This document shows positions 1-6,510 of a DNA stretch of 7,487 bases, piece by piece (within the stretch, counting starts at the first letter, position 1; every line of letters starts with the position of its first letter). The notes beneath the pieces were generated by a model. The model ran no database searches. It had not been told where the DNA came from and was given only the letters and a program-made list of their open reading frames with translations. Source of the DNA: Acidobacteriaceae bacterium (GTDB lineage Bacteria; Acidobacteriota; Terriglobia; Terriglobales; Acidobacteriaceae); contig DAHUXF010000133.1 of NCBI GenBank assembly GCA_027307295.1, positions 1-7,487 of the forward strand, given 5' to 3'. Made by a program: the position numbers and the translations under genes.

Positions 1-914
1 CGTGCCAGTTCCATCGTAGCCATGCGAAGATATTCCTGGACATTGGTTCCCGGTTCCGCACTTTGTGTCAGGTAGATGAGATTGGTCAGCGCTTCCAGTG
101 GATTGTAGATCTCATGGGCAATGGTCTGGGCCATGCGTCCGGTAGCGGCGAGTTTTTCTGCATCACGCAGAGATTCTTCCGCAACTTTGCGTTCGGTAAT
201 GTCAGCCAGCACCACGATTGATCCGATTCGCTGCTCGCCGGACAACACCGGGTCCACAGTAATATGGAACCAGCGCGTGTCATGCTGCCACTCGGTGACA
301 TACCTGGAGGGGCGCGTATTATTCAGAAAGTCGACGACGCCCAGCAGTTCTTTCAGGACGGCCACACAATCGCCGCCGATAATCTCTCCGCAGCTTTTTC
401 CACATAGCCCCTTGAAGGCACGGTTACAGCGGACTATCCGGTTGTCCATGTTAAGCAGCACCAGGCTTTCCGAAAGGGCATCAACCGTGGCCTGCCATTG
501 CTCCGCTGACTGTCGAGCGGCGATTTCCGCTTGCTTAAGACGGAGCAATGAGTTTACGGTCGCTACCAAAACCGTGGCATCAATCGGATGGGTCAGATAG
601 CCGTCTGCGCCACCCTCCAGCGCCTGGGCCTTGCTTTCATTGCTAACAAATGAAGCTGATATCTGTAATACCGGAACCGCAGCCGTAACAGGGTTACTCT
701 TGATCCGGCGGCAAACTTCATAGCCTGAGATGTCAGGCAGTTTGACGTCAAGAACAACCACGTCCGGCCGGCTCTGGACGCGTTCCAGCGCCCCCTGACC
801 TGTGGCGCATTCTTCCACAGCAAATTTCGCGCGCTGGAGAATGCGAGAAAGGACGTACCGGTTGTGTTGATTGTCGTCCACCAGCAAGATCCGGGTTGTG
901 GTAGTTGTAGTCAT
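1..914 (-). CDS. Receiver-PAS-histidine kinase (3' end cut by window edge)
   Basis: My translation from ATG at 914 gives 304 complete codons without a stop to the window edge. The protein is a cytoplasmic sensor kinase; no membrane segment is visible. Residues 8-125 are a receiver domain with the acidic pair D13/D14 and phosphoacceptor D56 in VVLDVKLP. The usual Lys of the KP motif is His (YLTHP, H109). Residues about 138-243 form a PAS domain that ends in the typical DITERK. DHp follows, with the phosphoacceptor H267 in HEIYNPLEAL, where the second residue after Glu is Tyr instead of the common Asn. The ATPase domain must lie beyond the left edge. The start overlaps the stop of the upstream hybrid kinase gene by four bases (ATGA). 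No strong Shine-Dalgarno is seen, so translation is probably coupled. The likely role is to accept phosphate from the upstream hybrid kinase or to be gated by it. The family is clear; the signal and target are unknown. Confidence 0.9.
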   Translation of the reverse strand, partial: MTTTTTTRILLVDDNQHNRYVLSRILQRAKFAVEECATGQGALERVQSRPDVVVLDVKLPDISGYEVCRRIKSNPVTAAVPVLQISASFVSNESKAQALEGGADGYLTHPIDATVLVATVNSLLRLKQAEIAARQSAEQWQATVDALSESLVLLNMDNRIVRCNRAFKGLCGKSCGEIIGGDCVAVLKELLGVVDFLNNTRPSRYVTEWQHDTRWFHITVDPVLSGEQRIGSIVVLADITERKVAEESLRDAEKLAATGRMAQTIAHEIYNPLEALTNLIYLTQSAEPGTNVQEYLRMATMELA

Positions 915-3082
915 TGTTTGTCCGGCGTTCGCGGCCCGGAAATATCAAGCTTCGCCAGAGAATTCAACAGCACTTCGGGCGATAACGTGTTTGTGACCTC
1001 TCCTTTGGTGATTACACCTGCATTAAGGTCTTTGATTCGCTGTTTTTCTTCACTGGACAATGCTTTCGAGGTATACACAATGACCGGAAGCTGGCATGTC
1101 TGCTCGTCATCCCTGATTCGCTGCAAGACTTCAAAGCCGCTCATATTCGGCATAACCAGATCAAGAATCACGGCATCCGGACTTTCACGCTTCACCATCT
1201 CGAGCGCTTCCTGCCCGTTGTGTGCCTCCAGCAAATGCAGCCACGGACGATCCAATAGTTCGCGCAGGATATATAGCGACAGATCATTGTCATCCACCAG
1301 CAGCAGCTTCCTTGGTTGCTCTTGACGAGTCATGCGCCGCAGGTCCCGGAGAATCGCGGCTCCGCTCAAGGGTTTGTTGAGCAGAGGGTTTGCGCCCAAT
1401 GCAAGCGCCTTGGGTGACTCTTCCTCTGAGGTAACGGCAACGAAAGGTACGTTACGCAAAGTCTCATTCCGTTGCTGGCGGAAGAACTTAAGGAAGGTCC
1501 ACGTGGGCGCGTCATCAGGGCCCATGTCACAAACAATGGCTTCCGGCGTGTGGCGTTCCAGCCAGGCTTCAGCGCGCTCCAGACTCTCAACGTGAATTAG
1601 CTGAAATTCTGAGTTTCTGAAGAAGGGTTCCAGGGCAAAGAAAGCCTCAGGATCAGCGTCGATGAGTAAGACCGCGGACCGGGCGAATTCAGGTGCGGGC
1701 ACATCTTCGCGCAGAGAAGAAACGTCGGCTTCACCTTTATAGAGCAATGGAATCTCAGCATAAAAGCGCGAACCACGGCCGACTTCACTTTCCAGCCAAA
1801 CCTTGCCACCGAGCAACATTGCCAGCTTACGACAGAGCGGCAGCCCCAGCCCCGTGCCGCGATAACGCTCCTGCAACGGATTTTCAATCTGCGTAAATTC
1901 CTGGAACACGTCCTCCAGATGTTCCGGGGGAATACCAAGTCCCGTGTCTGCTACCACAAAGCGGACGGTTCCATTCTCACCCTGCTCGGCGGAAACCATC
2001 ACTTCGCCCTGCGGCGTGAATTTGATCGCATTGGAGATGAAATTCCTCAAAATCTGTGAGACCTTGCCTTCATCCGTTCGTAACGGAGGCACATTGGAAT
2101 CACCAGTAAAGGACAGAACGATCGAGGTGTTGTCTGACAGCAGCGGTTTGAGCATGCCTTTCAAGGCGCTGAACAATTCCGAGACTGCAAAATTCTTGAC
2201 CCGAATTCTTACCTTGCCGGCTTCCACCTTGGCCAGGTCAAGCAGATCATTTACCAGCTCGGTTAAAGACTTAGCAGCGCCCATGATGAATCCAACCTGC
2301 GTTTCCTGATCGGGCGTAAGATCACCATCCAGGCGGTCAAGCAGAATGCGCGACAACGAGACGATGGAATTGAGAGGAGTGCGAAACTCATGCGAGATAT
2401 CGGAAAGAAAAGTCGTTTTGAGCTCGGAGGCGCGGCGCAGGTAATCAGCGCGCTCATCCAGTTCGGCATAAAGCGCCACAACTCCGCGATTCGTATCTTC
2501 CAACTCGCGATTCAGCAGCGCCAGCTCTTCTTGCCGCTCCCGTAGCTCCTGCAGGGTCTTCAACAGCTCTCGATTCTGCCGGTCAATTTCTTCATACGGG
2601 CTTTCCGGTACCTGGGCATTGATCTTTTCTCGAAGCCTTTGCACCCGGGCAGGCGTAAGTACCTGGGCAAACGCGGGCATTTCCTTGCCCATTTTTACGA
2701 CCGTGCCGCTACTACTACTATGGATTTCAAACTGGTCCATCAACCTTCTGGTACCAACGATACCGAGACCCATGCCGGTATCAGAACGATAACGGCCTTC
2801 GAAGATCTCATTCAGATTGGTGATTCCGGGACCGGCATCAGAAATCAGGACTTCCAACACCTGCGGTGGGCCTGTGTGCACGGCGAAAGAAACTTTGCCA
2901 TTGCGAGCATAGCGGAAGGCGTTGCGGGCCATCTCAGAAGTGGCGGTCGCCAACCTGATCTGCTCCTGATTGTCGAAGCCCAGGGTGGCTGCAATTTCCC
3001 GGGCACGCTGCCGCGCCTGGACGACATCCCGCTCATTCCGCAAGAGTATTGTGCAAACCGAAGTGTTCATACCTTCATTCAT
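911..3082 (-). CDS. Hybrid histidine kinase with N-terminal RsbT-like ATPase domain and two receivers
   Basis: This 723-residue cytoplasmic protein has an unusual order of domains. Residues about 10-135 are an RsbT/anti-sigma type GHKL ATPase: N-box E50-MAR-N54, G1 D82-AGPG, G2 G103-MGLG. Residues about 145-225 are Glu/Arg/Leu-rich and look like a coiled coil. DHp has H231 in SHEFRTPLNS. The kinase ATPase domain has N347/N351, DTGLGIP at 379-385 and GTGLGLP at 409-415. A first, divergent receiver covers about 469-585 (D475, D477, D519, T551, K570). A second, canonical receiver covers about 591-712 (D597/D598, D641, T671, K693). Start 3082 overlaps the upstream stop by ATGA and has GAAGG seven bases upstream (3090-3094). 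The internal ATG at 3070 is less well placed. By analogy the N-terminal module may bind STAS proteins RsbS/RsbR and place the kinase under stressosome control. That link is inferred from fold and gene order. Confidence 0.95.
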   Translation of the reverse strand: MNEGMNTSVCTILLRNERDVVQARQRAREIAATLGFDNQEQIRLATATSEMARNAFRYARNGKVSFAVHTGPPQVLEVLISDAGPGITNLNEIFEGRYRSDTGMGLGIVGTRRLMDQFEIHSSSSGTVVKMGKEMPAFAQVLTPARVQRLREKINAQVPESPYEEIDRQNRELLKTLQELRERQEELALLNRELEDTNRGVVALYAELDERADYLRRASELKTTFLSDISHEFRTPLNSIVSLSRILLDRLDGDLTPDQETQVGFIMGAAKSLTELVNDLLDLAKVEAGKVRIRVKNFAVSELFSALKGMLKPLLSDNTSIVLSFTGDSNVPPLRTDEGKVSQILRNFISNAIKFTPQGEVMVSAEQGENGTVRFVVADTGLGIPPEHLEDVFQEFTQIENPLQERYRGTGLGLPLCRKLAMLLGGKVWLESEVGRGSRFYAEIPLLYKGEADVSSLREDVPAPEFARSAVLLIDADPEAFFALEPFFRNSEFQLIHVESLERAEAWLERHTPEAIVCDMGPDDAPTWTFLKFFRQQRNETLRNVPFVAVTSEEESPKALALGANPLLNKPLSGAAILRDLRRMTRQEQPRKLLLVDDNDLSLYILRELLDRPWLHLLEAHNGQEALEMVKRESPDAVILDLVMPNMSGFEVLQRIRDDEQTCQLPVIVYTSKALSSEEKQRIKDLNAGVITKGEVTNTLSPEVLLNSLAKLDISGPRTPDKQ

Positions 3083-4080
3083 CGTGCTGCCTTCACCACC
3101 AGCACACTGGCGTCATCACGCTGTCTGCGGAAATCACGAAAAAGGATGCCGGCAATCAAAGCCGGCTGCCGGGCAAGAAGTCCGGGATACCGGGAAAGGT
3201 CCCAGCGGGACTGCAGGCCGTCCGAATGCATAATCAAGATTCCATCCCGCGGCCACTCAACCTTGAACTCCTGGACACGAGCCATGATGTGCCCCAGAGT
3301 ACCGTTGTGCGATATCAGGTTACGGCCTAAAGCATCACTAAGGATGACGCCGGAGATATTTCCTACTCCGGCATAGATCAACGTTCCCGCCAACGGACGG
3401 AGTTCCGCCATTGCTGCCGCGGCGCCGCGGGTTTTCTTAAGCGCGTCATGCAAGCGGCCCATTACCTCGCCTGGGGACTGCTGCGCATAAGTATGGAAAA
3501 TTCGAACCGCTTCATCGGCGGCATCGGCGGCATTTGGCCCATGTCCCAATCCATCCACGGCCAGAACCGCAAGCCTGTCACTGGAGCAGGACCACGCCAG
3601 ATTGTCGCCACAAACCCGTTCTCCCATCAGCGGCACCGCAATCCCAGCGACTTCCAGAGTTGAATGAACCACCGGGGCAGACGCGAACTGGACCACGCGG
3701 GCAAACAACGCGGTTCCCGTTGCCGTTGAGAATACGTCGAATGATGCGGCCATGCGCCGGATTGCTCCTAGACCTGTGCCCGGCGTGCCGCCCGTGGAAT
3801 ATCCATCTTCGAGTGCCCGCGGCAGATCCGGAATTCCCGGTCCACGATCCAGGGCCAGAATGTCGAGCTGCGCCGCGTCTTTGTTTTTCTGTCCGCACAG
3901 CACGAGTTCGCCGCCACCCCCATAGATGACCGCATTGCGGGCAGCTTCCGTAACGATGATGGCCGCTTCGCCTGCCTTGGTCTCATTCAATCCCAGAGAC
4001 TCGGCCATACGCAGGCTGACCCGGCGCGCTTCTGCGGCGGAAGTGGAATCAGAAAGAACGATGCTTTGACTAAAACGCAT
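3079..4080 (-). CDS. RsbT-like ATPase fused to SpoIIE/PP2C phosphatase (RsbX-like)
   Basis: The protein has 333 residues in two parts. Residues about 8-130 are an RsbT-type ATP-binding domain with N-box E45-AAR-N49, G1 D78-RGPGI and G2 GTGLG at 101-105. Residues about 140-330 are a short PP2C/SpoIIE phosphatase with metal-binding motifs GD (158-159), DGLGHG (176-181), GVGN (238-241), SDGL (286-289) and the C-terminal DD (322-323). All key acidic residues are present, so it should be active. In Bacillus, RsbX resets the stressosome by dephosphorylating RsbR and RsbS; the position directly after rsbT supports the same role here. The fused ATPase module could kinase or dock the same STAS proteins, making a bifunctional enzyme. 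The start follows the rsbT stop by 27 bases, with no strong Shine-Dalgarno. The rsbT stop lies in the same reading frame, with no other ATG in between. The function is well supported; the substrate is inferred. Confidence 0.92.
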   Translation of the reverse strand: MRFSQSIVLSDSTSAAEARRVSLRMAESLGLNETKAGEAAIIVTEAARNAVIYGGGGELVLCGQKNKDAAQLDILALDRGPGIPDLPRALEDGYSTGGTPGTGLGAIRRMAASFDVFSTATGTALFARVVQFASAPVVHSTLEVAGIAVPLMGERVCGDNLAWSCSSDRLAVLAVDGLGHGPNAADAADEAVRIFHTYAQQSPGEVMGRLHDALKKTRGAAAAMAELRPLAGTLIYAGVGNISGVILSDALGRNLISHNGTLGHIMARVQEFKVEWPRDGILIMHSDGLQSRWDLSRYPGLLARQPALIAGILFRDFRRQRDDASVLVVKAAR

Positions 4081-4107
4081 TGGTACAACTGGGTTTCCCG
4101 GCGGCCA

Positions 4108-4512
4108 TTACTTCCAGCGCACCACGGTTATGCGGGTCCCTTTACCCGGTTGTGATTCAATATGAAAGTCGTTCACCAGCCTCTTGCTGCCGCCCAATCC
4201 CAGCCCCATTCCTCCCCCGGTGGTAAACCCATCGCGCAGGGCAGCTTCAATGTCGGTAATTCCTGGTCCGCGGTCTTCAAAGGTAAGTTTGAGCCCCGTC
4301 CTGGCGGTGTTTTCCACTGCCTCCACTACCATGTGGCCGCCCTTGCCGTGATCAAGTGCATTGCGGGCCAGTTCGCTGGCCGCAGTAACCAGCTTGGTTT
4401 GGTCCACCAGGGTAAATTTCATCTCTATGGCCCATTGGCGCACCTTTTGCCTTGCCAACACAACGTCAGCCGACGTGGCGATAGGCAGCGTCTCACGTTT
4501 CGTGGACCTCAT
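4108..4512 (-). CDS. rsbT: Stressosome serine/threonine kinase RsbT
   Basis: This is a 134-residue single-domain GHKL kinase, about the length of Bacillus RsbT. It has N-box E47-LAR-N51, G1 D80-RGPGI and a glycine-rich lid GGGMGLGLGGSKRL at about 99-112. In the known pathway RsbT is held by the RsbR/RsbS complex, phosphorylates Ser/Thr in their STAS domains on stress, and is then freed to activate a partner such as RsbU. No RsbU gene is visible here, so the partner is unknown. Start 4512 overlaps the rsbS stop by ATGA and has AGGAG (4521-4525) eight bases upstream, inside the rsbS coding end. This is typical translational coupling and fixes RsbS:RsbT stoichiometry. The assignment rests on the domain, the size and the position directly behind rsbR and rsbS. 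Confidence 0.95.
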   Translation of the reverse strand: MRSTKRETLPIATSADVVLARQKVRQWAIEMKFTLVDQTKLVTAASELARNALDHGKGGHMVVEAVENTARTGLKLTFEDRGPGITDIEAALRDGFTTGGGMGLGLGGSKRLVNDFHIESQPGKGTRITVVRWK

Positions 4513-4889
4513 CCACCAATCTCCTCATGGAAATCGCCGCGCAGCTCGTAGAGAAGTTCCATGCCTGATTCCACATTGAGTGCTGTACGCACGCCCTCGA
4601 GTGACATCCCCAGCTCAACCAGGGTAATTGCGACAGCCGGCTGCATACCAACCACCACGGCTTCTGCGTCCAACACCCGCGCCATGGCGGCAATATTGGC
4701 CAACATTCGTCCGATGAAGGAATCCACAATCTCAAGCGTAGAAATATCGATCAGCACGCCCTTGGAATTCCACTCAGAAATGCGTTGCGTCAGATCATCC
4801 TGGAGTTGCATGGCCAGCCGGTCATGCATGTCCACCTGGATCGTCACGAGCAGAAACTGCCCCATACGGAGGATTGGTATGCGCTCCAT
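4509..4889 (-). CDS. rsbS: Stressosome scaffold RsbS (single STAS domain)
   Basis: This 126-residue protein consists of one STAS domain. The motif DISTLEIVDSFIGRML at about 48-63 contains D56-S57, which matches the position of the RsbT-phosphorylated serine of Bacillus RsbS (Ser59 as I recall it). The segment GMQPAVAITLVELG (81-94) is the conserved beta-strand/helix region that follows. RsbS is the scaffold subunit that binds RsbT together with RsbR; phosphorylation of this serine loosens the hold on RsbT. The gene begins immediately after the rsbR stop (TAAATG), with the very strong Shine-Dalgarno AAGGAGG at 4895-4901, five bases from the ATG and encoded by the lysine/glutamate tail of RsbR. 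It ends in the ATGA overlap with rsbT. Length and context agree with the family, and there is no N-terminal sensory domain, which separates it from RsbR. Confidence 0.95.
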   Translation of the reverse strand: MERIPILRMGQFLLVTIQVDMHDRLAMQLQDDLTQRISEWNSKGVLIDISTLEIVDSFIGRMLANIAAMARVLDAEAVVVGMQPAVAITLVELGMSLEGVRTALNVESGMELLYELRGDFHEEIGG

Positions 4890-5774
4890 TTACTCCTCCT
4901 TTTTTGCTTCTTGCTTCTTTGCGCCGGCTCCGTTTTGGGTCGCAACAACAGCGCGCCCGCTGCGTTGCAGCGCCAGCGCAAACGCATCTGCCATTCTGGC
5001 CTTGGTGATCACGCCGCTGAGATCAATCCCCAGGTGCACGATAGTCTGGGCAATCTGCGGACGTACGCCGCTGATGATGCATTCCGCTCCCATAAGCCGC
5101 GCGGCGGTAATGGTTTTCAGAAGGTGCTGAGCCACTAGCGTATCTACCGTGGGAACACCCGTGATATCAATAATGGCAATGCGGGAATTGCTCTGCACCA
5201 CCGCCTGCAACAGTGATTCCATCACGACCTGTGTGCGCGCGCTATCTAGCGTTCCTATGATGGGCAGGGCCAAGATGCCTTCCCACAATTTGACCACAGG
5301 CGTGGAAAGTTCCATCAGCTCCTGCTGCTGCCGGAAAATGATCTGCTCCCGCGTTTCCAGGAACGCATCCGTGGTCAATAGTGCCAGCTTGTCCAGAAGC
5401 AGGGTGGCCGCCCAAAGCTCGTCAAACACGATATCCGGAGTCTTGGAAAGCTCTTTGCGAATCACCGTGAACAGTGGCTGCTTCAGCGACAACACAAACA
5501 TCGTGGTCTCGCTGGGGGTAAAGCCCTGACGTGCTCGTGACGCAGAAATCGATTGCAGCACCTCGCGTGTCTGCGTCCAGGCTTGTGCATCCAGATCAGT
5601 AATATCACGGGACTTTACTCCGGCCACGATGGCGGCCAGCAGTTCGCGAGTCTGCGACTGGATTTCTGAATCCGTCATCAGGTCACTGCGACGGACCGTG
5701 GTGCTCATCGCCTTCAACCACTCTGACCTGATCCCTTCTTCGTGATTCTGGATGATTTCCGGCAGTTTGCTCAT
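4890..5774 (-). CDS. rsbR: Stressosome sensor RsbR (RsbRD-type N-terminus plus STAS)
   Basis: The protein has 294 residues. Residues about 10-140 are an all-helical domain resembling the RsbRD-type N-terminal sensor region, with no heme-binding or PAS features that I can see. A linker helix (about 140-160) leads into the STAS domain at about 163-272, with GTLDSAR at 174-180, DITGVPTVDT at 203-212 and SGVRPQIAQTIVHLGIDL at 235-252. S178 and T212 align with the two RsbT-phosphorylated threonines of Bacillus RsbRA (Thr171 and Thr205 as I recall them, the same 34-residue spacing). One is Ser here. The C-terminus is a 14-residue Lys/Glu/Ala tail (KKQEAKKEE) beyond the STAS fold. Start 5774 is set by GGAGGAG at 5780-5786, five bases upstream. 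RsbR is the input subunit of the stressosome. The signal sensed is unknown. Confidence 0.94.
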   Translation of the reverse strand: MSKLPEIIQNHEEGIRSEWLKAMSTTVRRSDLMTDSEIQSQTRELLAAIVAGVKSRDITDLDAQAWTQTREVLQSISASRARQGFTPSETTMFVLSLKQPLFTVIRKELSKTPDIVFDELWAATLLLDKLALLTTDAFLETREQIIFRQQQELMELSTPVVKLWEGILALPIIGTLDSARTQVVMESLLQAVVQSNSRIAIIDITGVPTVDTLVAQHLLKTITAARLMGAECIISGVRPQIAQTIVHLGIDLSGVITKARMADAFALALQRSGRAVVATQNGAGAKKQEAKKEE

Positions 5775-5999
5775 GCACGCTCCTCCATGCTAGCGCCTTG
5801 CGTTAGGCACAAACTAAGTAATCTTGGGAATAGAAAAGGCCGAAATCCCGACGGCTACCAACAGGCCCGCAAGTCGCACTGGCGGCTACACGTATGGTTG
5901 TCAGACGTGGAAATTTGTTTCGAATAGACCCAAATGAGTTGGATGCCGGACTTGATCAGAAAAGCTGCCTCAGCACGCTCTTTCTCGAATGGGATTCCC
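5775..5999 (-). other. Gap between receiver gene and rsbR
   Basis: This 225-base stretch carries the hairpin at 5958-5985 and, at its left end, the rsbR ribosome binding site at 5780-5786. I found no clear -35/-10 pair on the minus strand. Whether rsbR has its own promoter here or depends on read-through from the receiver gene cannot be settled by eye. No convincing reading frame crosses it. Confidence 0.5.
5958..5985 (-). terminator. Possible terminator or attenuator after the receiver gene
   Basis: About 14 bases after the receiver gene stop, the minus strand can form an 11-bp stem with two single bulged G residues and a TGAG loop. Its core is AGC-G-TGC / GCAGCT, its foot is A-rich, and its descending arm ends in TTTTCT. 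The T-tract is interrupted and partly base-paired, so termination may be incomplete. If it works, it separates the receiver transcript from rsbR or lowers read-through. The same sequence read on the plus strand gives a similar structure. Confidence 0.4.
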
Positions 6000-6443
6000 T
6001 TAAGATGCTGCTGAATCGGGGGCGATGGTGTATGCCCGCAGGGCCTCTTCCAATTCTCTTGGGCCGGCCCACTTTACAATTACCTGGTCGACGCCAAAAA
6101 AATTACACAGCTTCTGCTCGGTTTCTCCCATTACTGTCCACACGACCACCCGGACAGCCTTGAGCTTGGGATTCGATTTCCAAAAGCGCAGTACCTCAAA
6201 CCCGCTCTCTTTGGGAAAAGAGAGATCCAGCAGGATCAAATCAGGAGGCGGCTGTTTTCCTTCAACAACATCCTGCAGCAGGAGCATGGCCGAAGCAATG
6301 TTATTCAGGGCGGTCACTTCCTGGGCCCCGAGCTTCTTCACCACAGCAATAGATTGCCGCGCGTCAGAAGGAGTATCTTCAACAATCAACACGCGACGCA
6401 TGGCCTTTGGAGTCATTGCCTTCACAGTTTCAACGAGTCTCAT
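6000..6443 (-). CDS. Stand-alone CheY-like response regulator
   Basis: This 147-residue protein is a single receiver domain with no output domain. The conserved site is complete: E22/D23 in IVEDTPSD, phosphoacceptor D73 in LLDLSFP, T103 in VVWT and K124 in IVKW. It resembles the short receivers that shuttle phosphate in phosphorelays or act by protein binding. It lies upstream of rsbR on the same strand, 225 bases away, so it may be the phosphate partner of the kinases at the far end of the cluster. The start is uncertain. ATG 6443 has no Shine-Dalgarno, while ATG codons at 6416 and 6401 (second and third Met, just before the first strand) have AAGG only two bases away. The conserved domain begins after the third Met, so any of the three would give a functional receiver. 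Confidence 0.9.
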   Translation of the reverse strand: MRLVETVKAMTPKAMRRVLIVEDTPSDARQSIAVVKKLGAQEVTALNNIASAMLLLQDVVEGKQPPPDLILLDLSFPKESGFEVLRFWKSNPKLKAVRVVVWTVMGETEQKLCNFFGVDQVIVKWAGPRELEEALRAYTIAPDSAAS

Positions 6444-6480
6444 TTGTTACAAGTCACGCGCAATATGAGTCAGCACTAGC

Positions 6481-6510
6481 ATTCTAGCCCGCGAAGGGAG
6501 CGCAAGACAA
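6481..6510 (-). promoter_or_regulatory. Putative sigma70-type promoter for the receiver gene
   Basis: On the minus strand, TTGTCT (6505-6510, four of six to TTGACA) and TAGAAT (6481-6486, five of six to TATAAT) are 18 bases apart. Transcription would begin near 6474 and leave a leader of about 30 bases before ATG 6443. This is the best promoter-like pair upstream of the cluster. It is found by eye only. Confidence 0.45.

Noticed and set aside
2639..3376. A 245-codon plus-strand open frame
   Set aside because: It lies antisense to the RsbT-like head of the hybrid kinase and the end of the phosphatase gene, has no known motif or ribosome binding site, and is explained as a shadow of well-supported genes.
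5771..5788. Five-codon mini-frame (MEERA) overlapping the rsbR start by ATGA
   Set aside because: It consists of the ribosome binding site itself and has no site of its own; probably chance.
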